Below are positions 11,101 to 23,044 of a stretch of DNA of 64,000 bases, piece by piece. Location: assembly GCA_038496445.1 (NCBI GenBank), contig JALMLS010000514.1, positions 186,001 through 250,000 on the forward strand, read 5' to 3'. The notes beneath the pieces are model-generated. The model made no database searches. It saw only the letters and a program-made list of their open reading frames with translations, and was not told the origin of the DNA. Source of the stretch: Trichosphaerium sp. ATCC 40318. Lineage: Eukaryota > Discosea > Flabellinia > Trichosidae. A program made the translations under genes and the position numbers. The number at the start of each line of letters is the position of its first letter. The first letter of the stretch is position 1.

Positions 11101-13282
11101 AAAACTGCGAATGTGAGTGCGCACTTCTTCGTAAACATCAAAGATATCAGGACTTGTGGCTTCAAGACTCTCAATGCCACTAGAGTACCAAGTGTATGGT
11201 AGAGCAGCCGTATATATACGTCGGTAGCATGCATTAAGGAGTTGTACTGCAGTGTAAAAATCGGTAATATTTGCGGAACGTATGCCCATAGTAACAGATC
11301 CCATGATAGCGTCATCTGTTACCAATCTATACGTCATACTTTGTGAACACAAATCACGTGATAAAATAAAAACCGTTACCTCGCTATTAAAACGCCCGAG
11401 CTTGATGTATTACAACCAGGTTCTTTACCAACCATCTCTACATTAATAAGTTAGAACGTAGTTTGACACGAGGGTTTTGTTTTGAACTTACGAATAAATA
11501 GTTTATCAGAACTTATAGTCAGCCTCTTTTTCCTTATTCTGTCTGCTGATGACTGTCGCAGTAATGATTTCTTAGATCTTGACTTCCTTTTCTTACTTCC
11601 TGAATCATTCATTGTGATAAGCTTTATAAGGACCTTGACACAAATACGCCATCTGGAAGAAGACTTTCAATGAAAAAATCTTGCTTATGATAAGAAAGGA
11701 AGTACCTTGATCCAATTTCTGTAACATATTTTAATACCTTACAACATCATCAGTATACCGCACTGCCTGAATATAAAGATTTACGTACTTCGAACAAAGA
11801 TGCCAATAATCTTGGATATCCTCTAGTGAGCGTTGTATCTAATGCGTGTTAATACAATGGTTTGGTTTTAAAGAGTTGGAAACGACATGAAATATTTTAG
11901 TCAGGGTGCCTTTTATAAGCCTATCGATAACGTCTAAAACGTCATCAATGAATCTTAGCTTCTTTGTAAGTTTATTTTCAGGTCCTGGAGATCCGATAGC
12001 GCCCATTACCATAATGGGCGCAGCAAAAGCAGCAATACCAGCGACTCCTTGATCACTCATAGTCTTAACAGAAGACGTTAAAAGTGAGTAAAGCTGAAAC
12101 GTTAGGATGTACAATTACAAACTTACTTTTTCAGCCAATAGTCTCCCAAGAACTGCTAAAATACCTTGACTTACTACAGAGCCAAGAAAGCTTTTGTCCT
12201 TACATTGGACAATTAGTAATTTGGTTTTTAATTTAAATTATATTACGAGTGAGAAAAGGGCATTAAACTCGTTTGTTTTACCTTTGCGTGAAGCACTATA
12301 TCATCGAGTAACTTTTTAAGACGTGTATCGTTAGAATACCGCGTTTCGTAGGGCGTAAGGCGTATAAATATATCATGAACTACTTCTTTTGTTCCTTTAG
12401 TAGGAGCCTTTAATTGATACCTTTTCGTTTTTAGCATCATCTTTTCATATTACTAGGTTCTTATCACGTGACTCCTTTTTTTTTTTTTTTTTTTTTTTTT
12501 GAAGAGCCAAAACCCATTAATTGTTACCTTACCTGCGAAAAGCTAGTTCACGAACGCGGTTTTCAGCCATTTCCTAAATTAAATTAAACTTTATGGACGG
12601 GAGATCGGAGGCCAAAAATGCAAATTATTTTTTCCTCCATTTCTTTGTTAAAAGTCATTTGGAGTGAACGAGCTTACTACGAAACTTCGTAATTTATACG
12701 TATACGTCAATGCTAAATTGAAAAAAAAAAAAAAGAGTTACCTGATGCCCTACTGGTGAGTTACTGGATGGTTGTTGAATAACCCATGATCCTGAATATG
12801 GTACAGCAAGTCTTTGTGTTAAAGACAGCATTACAATTTTTGATGTTTTTTTCGTCTCATTTACAGGACATCCCCATAAAGGTACCCAAATCTGCTTTCC
12901 ATTACCAAATTCAACTAAGAGACGATATTTAAAAAAAGGAAGAAGACAAAAAAGAAAAATAGAAAAAAATTTTGAAAGAAAGTGAAAAAAAATCACGTGC
13001 CTTGTATTTCAACTATACTCTCTTGCGAATGCCTTAAAAATTATTCATGTTAGAGTAAATGTGGCAAGTTTCCTTTTTTTTGGTTGTGCGAGCCTGTTTT
13101 TGGCGTTTTGATTTCGTAAATTAAGAAAAAAATAGCAAAGAATACTTCTACAGCACGCTCTATACTTACCTAGTACCAATCCAAATATGACTGCTGGTGT
13201 CTTCTTCAAAGTCTTCACGTTGTCTCGGTTTGCCACCTATCCACTTGGAGGAGCCATTGACGAACGGAGGTAGCGAAGCCAT
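8123..13282 (-). CDS. Rho guanine nucleotide exchange factor (DH-PH)
   Basis: Large multi-exon gene. The start at 13282 gives MASLPPFVNGSSKWIGGKPR. The C-terminal third is a Dbl-homology domain (about 9620-8700; LSDITMTILFGNVQRVNK, ANIFIQ, then a segment matching the conserved IxKPxQRxxxYPLL block near 9200). A PH domain follows (about 8650-8220), opening EGSFEFGGTRVLLFLFNYFM and ending in a helix around VWLSLL. DH-PH proteins load GTP onto Rho/Rac GTPases and direct actin assembly. The N-terminal two thirds (13282-9700) contain FGNGKQIWVPLWGCPV and long helical stretches that I do not recognise. Introns hold several CACGTG palindromes and one 24-nt T run near 12480. The final codons (FYE, stop) read the same whether or not the last intron is removed. 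The partner GTPase cannot be named. Confidence 0.8.
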
Positions 13283-13633
13283 TCAGTTGTGGCTTGAAAA
13301 CATTAAAAAGACTATGTTTTGACTTGCGACTGTCTGTAAGAAATTCACCTTCTCTTATTTAGAATTAAATCCAAGTTTGTACTTGTGATGATGCAATAAA
13401 CACGCAATACACCCACGTGAAATCAACTATCTCTCAAATACTTCACGCACAAGTGTATTTCACAGTAAAATCATAACAACGCAATTATACTCAGCATTAG
13501 ACGCTTCCGGACTAGTACATACGCGCTAAAAAGTTAGACGGATAGTAAGAGAAACGTGGGAGAGAGTAGGAGGAGTTTTTGGTATTTTAAGCAAGGTTTT
13601 ATTATTAAGAACTGGTTCTTTGTATCCACCAAT

Positions 13634-14521
13634 TTAGAATTTAAAGTCAGTAGCAGTATGAGCACCACCAATCTTCTTGAGGTCACCGGTGACCTTCTCT
13701 TCATTCAAATCATCGAGATCACGGATTTCGAGACGGAGTGATGTACCAGCGGCGAGTCTAAGAGGAGAGATGTGAGCTTTTTTACTTAAGGTATAAAAAA
13801 AAAAAACAAACACAAAACAATTCACACATGGCGTGGTGTGCTACCCCAGGATTTTTTTTTCCGTTTTGAAATAACACGTGATATCAAAAGGGGAGAGGGT
13901 GGATGATAAAATATTGTTGTTAAGTTATGTGCGTACTCAAATACAGCAGGGGTAGTAACGGAAGTTTTACCCTTTTGCAAAGGTGATACGTTTTCGCCAA
14001 TAACAGTGACGAATACAAACTTGGAGCGAGCGCTACCTTCATCATCACCAGCAATAACCTGAAGGAAAAAAGAAAATTAGAAATTGTTAGTGAACATATT
14101 ATTTAAAAATACATTCAATACGTAGAGAGGTTCCTCGTTACGCGGAGACCTCAAAACGACCAAAAAAAATTCTAGGACAGCAGGCGAGATTTTTTTGGTA
14201 AATCTCGAGTGCCCTAGCCTTAAAAAGCGGTCCTAACGTACGCGGAAGAATCCGAAGTTAACGTCAGTGTCGCAGCAAGCAGCCTTTAACCCAGCCATAC
14301 CTTCAGCACCTCTTCCAACTTCCTATCACACCCAACTTAGTTTAACGACGTTTTTAAAGCGAGAAAAGGAGTGTTTCAATAGCTACAGCAAGTAGCGGGG
14401 GGAAGAGGCTACGTACTTCTAATGCTTTGCCAGCAACTTTGTAGAGACAGAAAGTAGTGTCGGTGGAGTCGTTACGAACATCATCGTAACCGTCAGAAAA
14501 AGCAGATGGGTCGAAAGCCAT
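13634..14521 (-). CDS. coactosin-like actin-binding protein (ADF-H domain)
   Basis: Small cytosolic F-actin binding protein of about 140 residues in four main exons. The start at 14521 gives MAFDPSAFSDGYDDVRNDST, the usual coactosin opening. Exon 2 (about 14323-14240) has GLKAACCDTDVNFGFFR, exon 3 KFVFVTVIGENVSPLQKGK, and the last exon LRLEIRDLDDLNEEKVTG and ends GGAHTATDFKF. Length and order match a complete family member. The first intron begins GTACGTAG, the common donor of this genome. The gene is divergent from the TBC gene at 14944, with a shared spacer of about 420 nt. Coactosin counters barbed-end capping and cooperates with Rho signalling; the adjacent RhoGEF may be coincidence. Confidence 0.85.
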
Positions 14522-14943
14522 AATGTAAGAGTTGTTGTTTAGTTGTTTAGGTACAGCAAAAAGTGAGGAGAACACAAACCTGCACCATCTGTCACAGTGC
14601 ACTATTGTGAACAACCCAATCAGAACGCTCTTAATTCATTTCCATTGCTCCTAACCGCGAAATTCCGACCTCTCGAGCGATTTAAAGCGAGAAAAATTGA
14701 TAGAATATCTCACATGTACCAAAAAATTCTAGTGATGCAAAGCTGCGCAGATAGCAATGGGTACCCTAACCGCGGAGTACGCGATATAGGACAAGACACA
14801 AAAAAAAAAGAAGCAAGAAAAGCAAGAGAGCGTTTTTATCTCGCTTCGCGTTTTTATTTTTGTTTTCTTGCAGTTTCCGGAATGTCGTTTGCCTTGTAGC
14901 TTCTATATGAGTTAGCAGAGCTTATGTTTGTGTCGCTGTAGTG
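14522..14943. other. divergent promoter region
   Basis: Spacer of about 420 nt between the coactosin and TBC genes, which point away from each other, so it should hold both promoters. I see no clear TATA element and no supported coding sequence. Confidence 0.5.
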
Positions 14944-17900
14944 ATGGAGACGCATGGGGACGCTGTGCGAAAAATACCATCTCAAACGCCACGAGATGAG
15001 CTAGGATTCCGACTAACTCCTATATCACATCGTTTGTATTCGAAATATCGCCAAGAGGATGAAGTTTTTCGTTAGTGTTCGTTTTTTACAATTTGTCTGA
15101 CACAAACGCAGGAACACGATGTACAGAGGAGTGGGATCGATTTATGAAGAATGGTACGTTACTGCCTTGCGATTTTGTGTTAAAGCGCTGAAAATACATC
15201 CAGGAGAGCCTAGGAAGCAATTAAAACAGTTAATAATGAAGTATGGAATTGCTGCAAAGTACAGAAAGAAGGTACTACTACGTTATATGTTCTACACTAC
15301 GCTACAAACGCTCAATTTAACGCTTCGCTACGAGTTTTACAAACATACGCACAAAAGTTAAACTTTAGAAAACTGACACAACGGAGGTATATTCAAGACT
15401 GTGTCGCGTTACAGAACTAAGGGATCAATACGGCACGAATTACTTTGGCGAACTGCTTTCGCAAAAAGATCAAATGTCTAAGCGTACACGCATACAAATA
15501 GGTACGACTATTACTAACAAAACTACACCATCCTTTTTCAAACACTAACAGCGCGTACACAAATTGTTTACGCGTAGTAAAATCTCACTAAAAAAATTCA
15601 CAACAGTCTTCCGGCACTATAAAGCTATAAATAAGCGTCTATTTTTTTTGTCTCGAGTGCCAGGATTTTTTTCTAGTGTCGCTACGCGCGTAGTCACAAA
15701 AATAGAAAAATGTTTTTTTTTTTTTTTTATTTTTCGCTTCGCTGTCCTCTTATTGTAAGCGTAGAGAATGATTTGCATCGTACTTTGCCAAGCAACAAAT
15801 ATTTTGCAGAAGGTGCCTTCCAAGCGAAGGACGATATGCGCAAAATACTAACTGCATACGCCTTACACAACACTAATGTAGACTATGTTCAGGTGTGTAT
15901 GTCAAATAAGACACTTGTGACGGTTTTTAGCGAAAATCTCAAAAAAACGAAAAAAAAAAAATAGTTTTGTGTAAACACAGTCAATTGTAACCGCATATTA
16001 TTCCATTAGCTTAGAAATAGCGTGGTGAATATTAGGTTTTACGAATACCGCTAATTCAAAAAAGATTATGGCTTTTTTTTTTTTTTTACAATTTCATAAC
16101 CAATGTCAATACCTCTTTATTATACGCTAACACCATCACTAGAGTATGAATTTCATATGTGGTTTTCTCATGTTAATAACGGAGCATGACGTAGAACTTA
16201 CCTTTTGGTTGATGGTCGCTTTATTTGACCATATACTGCCGGACTATCACATTGGTAAACCAATACTGCTCGGATTATCGGTATGTTTTTTCTTTTATCA
16301 AAGTCTTCGCTTTCTTCACGTGGTTTTAACTTCCTTTCGCTGCAGGTAGACCAAAAAGTCCTAATTGATTTATTACATGAGTATATACCAATCGTACATA
16401 ACCATAGCGCAGCTGTATCTTCGTTAAGAATCGTTTCAACGCCATGGTATGTTTTTTTTTAAATTTCATATTTTACCAAAAAACGAGAAATTTTGTACGT
16501 AGCACCTTGTTTACACTGTGTAGGTTTATGAACTTGTTTGTTGATGTATTTCCTGCTGAGGTATGCTTGTCTTTATTTGCCTTGCGCTTGACGTCTTGGC
16601 GCTTTGCCATTGCTTGCTTTCAAGTCTCATAAATTATTCTAGACAACTTTAATTGTATGGGATAATATGGTCGCTAATGGGTCTCATGTGCTTCTTCTCA
16701 CATCTCTATCTATTTATACATTATTTCAGAGTACCTTACTAGACTATGAGGATATATGCGAGATCAGTATGGAACGTAAGTTAATTTTAAAATGATTGTT
16801 TTCTAACAACAGTTTTTTAGTGAAGCAAGCATGTAAATCGTTACACAATAAGCGAGAGCTTGTCTCTTTGCTAACATTGTTCAATAATAAAGTGTCTGAA
16901 GGCAAGATTGAGACTATGAGGATGAAATACCGCGAGAGAATTTGCAATGAAGCTCTAGATATGAAGCGTAATAATGCAGTAAGAGATTTGCAACAAACAA
17001 CCAACTGTACGTTTAAATAGCTATGATGACTGGTCCGGAGTCATGTCTCTTTATGTGCGCCATTTCATACTCATTTACGCCCTTAGTTTCCCAAGCAGAG
17101 CTTCTGAGGTTGTATGAATTGTTCAGGCGTAATGCAACTGTAGAAGAAACTGAAGATGGAGATACACTAATTGTGGAGTTTAACACGTTTTCTGGTAAGT
17201 CACTTTAATCGAAATTATCACGTTTTTCTTTATATCTATCACGTGATATACGAATGAATCCTTGGTATTTATGTTAGTGATTACTCATTGCCTTTATAGG
17301 AATAATTAAGGAAGTGCTGCCTAATTGGCAGCATCCTAATATAGATAAACATAAAGGCGAACAATTTGAAACATTACGTCATATGTTTGATGCTTTTGAT
17401 TTGAATAATGATAACAAGCTAACATTTGGTGAACTTATGATTGGTTTATCTATAATATATAAAGGCTCTTTGGAAGAGAAATTACAGTGTGCGTCAGAAT
17501 TGTGAAGAAAGTCCGAAGCTCGAACTTTTTTTTCTTTTTTTTCTTTGAATTTTTTCGGATGTTAATTTCTTTTCTTTTTTAAGTTTGCTTCCGTGTATAT
17601 GATAGTAGCGGTGATGGTACTCTAAAGAGACAAGAACTTCGTGCTATGTTTTTAGCTATTTTTCAGTCTCTTTATAAAGTTGAGGACTCTGCTTTAGTTC
17701 ATCGTATTGATGATTCAGTAAACCTTGCTTTTAGTCAACTAGACGAAGCTGGTAAGGGTTACCTATCATTTCAAGAGTTCAGGTATGTGTTATATCTTTA
17801 TAATAGCTAGGATTGTTAAAGGTAGTTAACACGTGTTTTTTAGGAGTATTGTGCTCATAGAGCCTCTAATCTCTGAGTTTTTTTCAAAAGATAGAGTTAA

Positions 17901-18099
17901 GCACTCTTATGATATTGAGTCTGATGCTGGCTCTTCTGTATCAAGTGGTATGGTTTCAATTGACTTTAAGTCAGCTGGATCATCACAACCACTACATCCT
18001 CTTGAGAGGCAGTTATCTGATTCGGCACCTTTGTTGCCTAGAAAAGCTTCATCTAAAAAATCATGTTGTTGCTGTAAATGTAAATGTACGTTATTGTAA
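14944..18099 (+). CDS. TBC domain RabGAP with EF-hands and CaaX-type tail
   Basis: Multi-exon gene. The start at 14944 gives METHGDAVRKIPSQTPRDEL. The TBC (Tre2/Bub2/Cdc16) domain spans about 15130-16760. Both catalytic fingers are visible: the arginine finger in ENDLHRTLPSN (IxxDxxR motif, about 15765) and the glutamine finger in NTNVDYVQ (YxQ, about 15885). It should therefore stimulate GTP hydrolysis by a Rab. Two canonical EF-hand loops follow (DLNNDNKLTFGE at about 17400; DSSGDGTLKRQE at about 17605), then a third that lacks an acidic residue at position 5 (DEAGKGYLSFQE). The order resembles TBC1D8/9 but no GRAM domain is seen. The C-terminus is Lys/Ser-rich, then CCCCKCKCTLL: a CaaX box ending in Leu, favouring geranylgeranylation, with extra cysteines. 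Calcium control and membrane anchoring are inferred. Confidence 0.82.
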
Positions 18100-18344
18100 A
18101 GTTGTTTTAGTTATTGTTTAATCGTTGTTTAATTAACTGAGAAACCATATAAAACAATCTACTGGTTGAATAGGGTCTCTATAATTATATAAAGTAGACC
18201 TTGTGAGTTGCGTGCACTGTTAAGTGAACTGTGATGTTTTTTTGCGAATTGATTCTGTGATTTATCGAAGTTATCGGGTATTCATTAACTTTGGGTCACG
18301 CATATTAGACACGATATCCATAACACTATAAAACAATATTACGC

Positions 18345-19830
18345 ATGATTAAAGCAGAAATAGCATCTTTTAGTGCCAAACTTGAGCATGAGTGCAGACA
18401 TATTCTCAAAGTCGCCAAAACGGAAGCAAAGCGTATTGTTAATGATGCTAAAACGGAAGCCCAGTGTATTATAGCTGACGCTAAAGACCATGCTGTTGAA
18501 ATCATAGCTGAAGCTCAAATTGAGGCTGAAAACCTTCGTGATACGCTGAACGACGCTCGTATTGATATGTTAGAACAAGTACATGGCGCTAAAAGCAAAG
18601 AATCGGAATTACAAATCTCAATCATCGATACAGCACTTAAAGACTTTGATTTCTATGGTACGTGCTCTAAAAACGTTTGATCTTGTGCTTTATACAATAA
18701 TGCTGACGTTTTACAAAGCTACAAATGCAATAACACCTCCACTTCTTCAATTACCTCCAGAACTTCAACAAAAGATTGCTGCTTACGATAAAGATGTTTT
18801 CACAAAGTATCATACCCTTTCAAGAACAGCAGCTACAGTGACTCACTATGATTCTAAATTAAGACGTCATGGCACGTGGTACAAGTGGTACAACAAGAAT
18901 GGTAAAATATGTTTCAAAGCAGTATTCAAGCAAGGTCATAAACACGGCAAAGCATGTCGATGGCACCCCAATGGACAGTTGCATCATACATGTGTATATG
19001 TTAATGGTACAAAAGATGGTCTTTATGAATCTTGGTTTCCAAATGGTGTGAAAGAGATGGAGATTGAGTTCAAGAAGGGAAAACGAAATGGGCTAGCAAA
19101 AAAAAATCACACAAACGGAACCTTGAGAACGAAACTTACCTACGCTGATGGCCTGAAGCATGGAAAAGCGACTTACTGGTATGATAACGGAAAAAAGCAG
19201 TGCAAGGTGTTTTATAAAGATGGTAAACAAGAAGGACCTAACATTTGGTGGCACAAGAATGGTAAAACTAAAATACAAAACTATCACAAGGAAGGCATTA
19301 AAACAGGACTACATACAGAGTGGTATGATAATGGTCAACTTAAGACAAACTGTTGTTATGTTAAAGGTAGACAAGAGAAGAGGTTCACTGAGTTCTATAA
19401 GAACGGACAGATTGCCATCGAGACTCACAAAACAGATGATAAAACTGATGGAGAGTACAAAAAGTGGTATAATTCTGGTCAATTACATATTCACTGTCAA
19501 TACGTCGATGATAAGAGGGAAGGTAGGTTCCAGGAATGGTATCAAAGTGGACAAATCTACCAAGAGGGTACTATGAAGGATGATCACTTTGAAGGGTTTA
19601 CAAGGTTTTGGTATCCGAATGGAAGAGTAAAGTTAGAAGCAGTACAGAAGGATAATAAGTTTGATGGTGTTAAAAGACTGTGGTATGACAATGGCCAAAT
19701 AAAAGAGCACTCAAATTATAAACAGGGTGTAGTTGATGGAGAATTCAAAAAGTGGAGTGATGATGGTACATTGATAGAGCATTATATCGCAAAAGAAGGA
19801 AAGGTAAAAAAAACCATTGTAAAAAAGTAA
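18345..19830 (+). CDS. coiled-coil / F-box-like / MORN_2 repeat protein, copy 1
   Basis: 474 residues in two exons (18345-18657 and 18719-19830, 61-nt intron). Exon 1 is an Ala/Glu/Lys-rich coiled coil with near-repeats of AKTEAKRIVNDAKTEAQ. Exon 2 starts with an F-box-like helix (PPLLQLPPELQQKIAAYDK). It continues into about a dozen repeats of roughly 23-24 residues with core (W/R)Y-x-N-G-x-(I/L/V) and x-D-G-x, matching the MORN_2 / YwqK family (for example WYDNGQIKEHSNYKQGVVDG). Such repeats form beta-hairpin solenoids and occur widely in bacteria, amoebae and large DNA viruses of amoebae. The role may be substrate recognition for ubiquitin ligase. A close tandem copy follows at 20002. Confidence 0.8.
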
Positions 19831-19836
19831 AATAAA
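19831..19836 (+). promoter_or_regulatory. polyadenylation signal AATAAA
   Basis: AATAAA starts at the first base after the stop codon of MORN_2 copy 1, another example of very short 3' UTRs in this genome. Confidence 0.5.
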
Positions 19837-20001
19837 AACTTCGCTTATTTGTTTCATGTGATCATCTGTTTCATTCACAGATTCGGTAAGGATTCACTAT
19901 CCCTTGAACGAAAAAGCGCATCTTTGAATATCAGAAAACAGCTTTTGGCAGACAGCTGTTCCTGCCATAAGTAAATAAAACAAAAATACAACGCTCCTCG
20001 T

Positions 20002-21282
20002 ATGTTCAAAGCAGAAATAGCGTCCTTGAGTGCCAAACTTGAGTATGAGTGCAGACATATTCTCAAAGTCGCCAAAACGGAAGCTCAGTGCATTATTGAT
20101 GACGCTAAAGACCGTGCTATTGAAATCATAGCTGAAGCGCAAGTTGAAGCTGAAAACCTTCGTGATACGCTGAAAGGCGCTCGTATTGATATGTTAGAGC
20201 AATTACATGGCGCTAAAAGCGAAGAATCGGAATTACAAATCTCAATCATCGATACAGCACTTAAAGACTTTGATTTCTATGGTATGTGCGCTTAAAAACG
20301 TTTGATCTTGTGCTTTATACAATAATGCTGACGCTTTACAAAAGCTACAAATGCAATAACACCTCCACTTCTTCAATTACCTCCAGAACTTCAACAAAAG
20401 ATTGCTGCTTACGATAAAGATGTTTTCACAAAGTATCATACCCTTTCAAGAACAGCAGCTACAATGACTCACTATGATTCTAAATTAAGACGTCATGGCA
20501 CGTGGTACAAGTGGTACAACAAGAACGGTAAAATATGCATCAAACAACACCTCAATAGTGGTATTAAACACGGCAAATCATCTCAATGGTACTCTGATGG
20601 ACAGTTGCATCATACATGTGTATTTGTTAATGGTGTAAAGGATGGCCGCTATGAATCTTGGTTTCCGAGTGGTGTGAAAGAGATGGAGATTGAGTTCAAA
20701 AAGGGAAAACGAACTGGGTTAACAGAGTGGCATAAAAATGGTAAGATGAGACAACAAAGTGAGTATAAAGATGGTAAGAAGGCTGGGTTACATACAAGGT
20801 GGTTTAATAATGGACAAATAAATATAAACTGTAGCTTTTATAATGGTAAGAAAAAGGATCGTTTCAGAGAGTACTATAAGAACGGACAGGTTGCAATTGA
20901 GACTTGTAAAAAAGATGATAAAACAGATGGAGAGTACAAAAAGTGGTATAATTCTGGTCAATTACATATTCACTGCCATTACATCAATAATAAGCGAGAA
21001 GGTCCTTTCAAACAATGGTATCAAAGTGGACAAATCTACCAAGAGGGTACTATGAAGGAGGATCACTTTGAAGGGTTTACAAGGTTTTGGTATCCGAATG
21101 GAAGAGTTAAAAAAGAAGTAGTGCAACATGATAACAAGTTAGATGGTGTTAAAAGACTGTGGTATGACAATGGCCAAATAAAAGAGCACTCAAATTATAA
21201 ACAGGGTGTAGTTGATGGAGAATTCAAAAAGTGGAGTGATGATGGTACATTGATAGAGCATTATATTGCAAAGGAACAGTAA
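20002..21282 (+). CDS. coiled-coil / F-box-like / MORN_2 repeat protein, copy 2
   Basis: 405 residues in two exons (20002-20281 and 20345-21282, 63-nt intron). It has the same architecture as the gene at 18345. The coiled coil lacks one 12-residue unit present in copy 1 (around KRIVNDAKTEAQ), and there are fewer MORN_2 repeats. The intron is nearly identical to that of copy 1, as are the first exon-2 stretch and the last roughly 200 nt. The central repeats differ considerably. The mixture suggests recent tandem duplication followed by repeat turnover or gene conversion. The upstream sequences of the two copies are not similar, so their expression may differ. Confidence 0.8.
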
Positions 21283-21655
21283 CAAAACCATTGTAAAAAA
21301 CTACAGACCATTACTTAAGTTGCCAACCTTACTTAGTCTCCGTCCGTAAAACCTAGTTTGTACAGCCATAAAAAACAGGAACCAAGAATGTTATGTAAAA
21401 CATAGGAGAAGCCACAATTTACTCTCAAATTATCTGAGAATAAAAATAGGTTATTCTTTTTGCCATTTCTTATGAATCCCAATAGATTTCTATTGTCAGT
21501 GTTTACTTGCCGTAGTACAACAATGAAAAGTCTAAGAATAGAACACAATTATAAAGGTCAACATTGTGGTTACATTACTAACAAACGTACTACAGACACC
21601 GCTATTTTACGACAATACAAAAGTTCTTCTTGTGTTTTTTTTTCTTTGAACTTTC
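21283..21655. other. spacer
   Basis: About 370 nt downstream of MORN_2 copy 2. No supported gene seen. Confidence 0.4.
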
Positions 21656-21964
21656 TCAAAATGAGTCATATACTCGTGGAATAGAAATATGTTGACCTGC
21701 TGTAGAAATAACAAAGGGTTTATTTTTACCGTTAACGGTAAACATGGAGTCATATCTTCCGCCTGAAATTGTATATAAACTATTCCTACTCCGCACAGGA
21801 CCGAAATCGCTGCTTAACTGGAGGTCCGTGCTAAAATACGTCGTTTGTAAGCTTACATAGCAAAGAGCGGTATGTAGGCAGTGGCGTGATGTTGGAGGAG
21901 ACATATTAGAGATGTTAACAGTACCAGGGTTAAGTTCAAGCCAGACAGAAGTCGAAATCGCCAT
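21656..21964 (-). CDS. hypothetical protein, 102 residues
   Basis: An open frame from ATG at 21964 to a stop at 21656. It begins MAISTSVWLELNPGTVNISN and is rich in Ser/Thr/Pro and beta-formers (SRNSLYTISGGRYDSMF). No family recognised. The segment SPPTSRHCLHTAL recalls kelch-type repeats only weakly. It could be a whole small gene or one exon of a larger one. Composition looks more protein-like than the random frames around it, but there is no independent support. Confidence 0.3.
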   Translation of the reverse strand: MAISTSVWLELNPGTVNISNMSPPTSRHCLHTALCYVSLQTTYFSTDLQLSSDFGPVRSRNSLYTISGGRYDSMFTVNGKNKPFVISTAGQHISIPRVYDSF

Positions 21965-22217
21965 ACCTAAACTTATTGAATCCTTTCCTAACTTAAAGAC
22001 GATGTTGTTCAGTAGGATGAGCCTTTTTTCGTCGCCTTATAGTTTTATACTAACAGTAGATATAAGGTGATACCAGAGAAGAGTTAATAGCTCTTCTTTG
22101 TGAATGCATTAAGTCAAAATCAAGAAAACTAGAAAAATAACACTTCACGACCATACATTGTCTCACACGTGCTGGAAGAGAATCTTTGAATCAAATATTG
22201 ATAATTTATACTTCACA

Positions 22218-22903
22218 ATGGCTCTTAATACTAATGCAGTACGTAACTCAACCAGTCTTTTATCCATAGTTTGTCTAACTTTTTTTCTTCGAATTTTAGA
22301 ACTTAGAGCATGAAAATGTTGTACAGAACTATTATCGTGTTCTCTTAGGAGACCTTGAATGGGCAATTTTTACATATACAGTTGATAGTAGCACTTATTA
22401 CCCACGACTAGAGTTGATGGCTGCAGAAACATGCTCTTCAGATTCAGAAAATCTTGATGTTTTAAAAACTGTATTGCCAGAGGTGTGAACTTTATGTTCT
22501 TCTTTCCAAAGGTATTAAACCGTCTCTTATCTGCTTTTGTTAGAATGAGGGTAAAAAAGTGGTGCTCTTGAGATCAAGTACAATACAAGTGTCCACTGGG
22601 CTTTATGGCTGTTGTGTTATTCATTGGTACAATGATAATAGTTGTCATACACCACGTGTTTTGTGGCATTAACAAAACAGGTTTTAAGTTATGTGTAGGA
22701 ATGCAAGCAGAATATCAGATAGAATAATGAGCTCTCTTTTCAAAGCTATTGAACATCGACATAAAGACAAATACCACTGGCTCTTGACGAAATCCTCGAT
22801 ATTTGAGCGCAGACAAGACAAATTTTTGGGAAAGTACAATCCAAATGCTTTTAAAGTTAAGAGATGTTCCCAAAAAAACCACTCTTCAGATTCTAATGTG
22901 TAA
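22218..22903 (+). CDS. ADF-H domain protein (cofilin/twinfilin-like)
   Basis: Small actin-binding protein of roughly 160 residues in four exons. ATG at 22218 (MALNTNA), then an intron with a GTACGT donor. Exon 2 from 22300 has VVQNYYRVLLGDLEWAIFTY and YPRLELMAAETCSS; exon 3 has KKVVLLRSSTIQ and GLYGCCVIHW. If the last intron is taken from GTACAATG to GTGTAG, the join gives CVIHWNASRISDRIMSSLFK. This parallels the cofilin pattern (I-x-W, then a long actin-binding helix with R/K-M). The Lys-rich tail ends HSSDSNV. It is more divergent than the coactosin at 13634. The family call rests on pattern, not alignment; severing activity cannot be judged. Confidence 0.55.
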
Positions 22904-22919
22904 CCTTGAAAGTTAATTA

Positions 22920-22925
22920 AATAAA
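22920..22925 (+). promoter_or_regulatory. polyadenylation signal AATAAA
   Basis: AATAAA lies 17 nt after the stop codon of the ADF-H gene. Confidence 0.5.
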
Positions 22926-23044
22926 GCGTCAGGGTTTTCGCTTGGTTATAACCAAAAGTTTGATTTGGATCAAGACATTTTTTATTGAACTTTTTAGAGA
23001 CATGTTGATCTTTATTAGTATGTCTTTTTTTTTATCGTATCTCT

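Noticed and set aside
12478-12502. 24-nt T run as a terminator
   Set aside because: It lies in an intron of the RhoGEF gene next to a polypyrimidine-rich segment. A simple homopolymer is the better explanation.
18345-21282. Integrated giant-virus segment
   Set aside because: MORN_2 repeats recall viral proteins, but both genes contain host-type introns and sit between ordinary host genes. No viral capsid, polymerase or packaging gene is visible.
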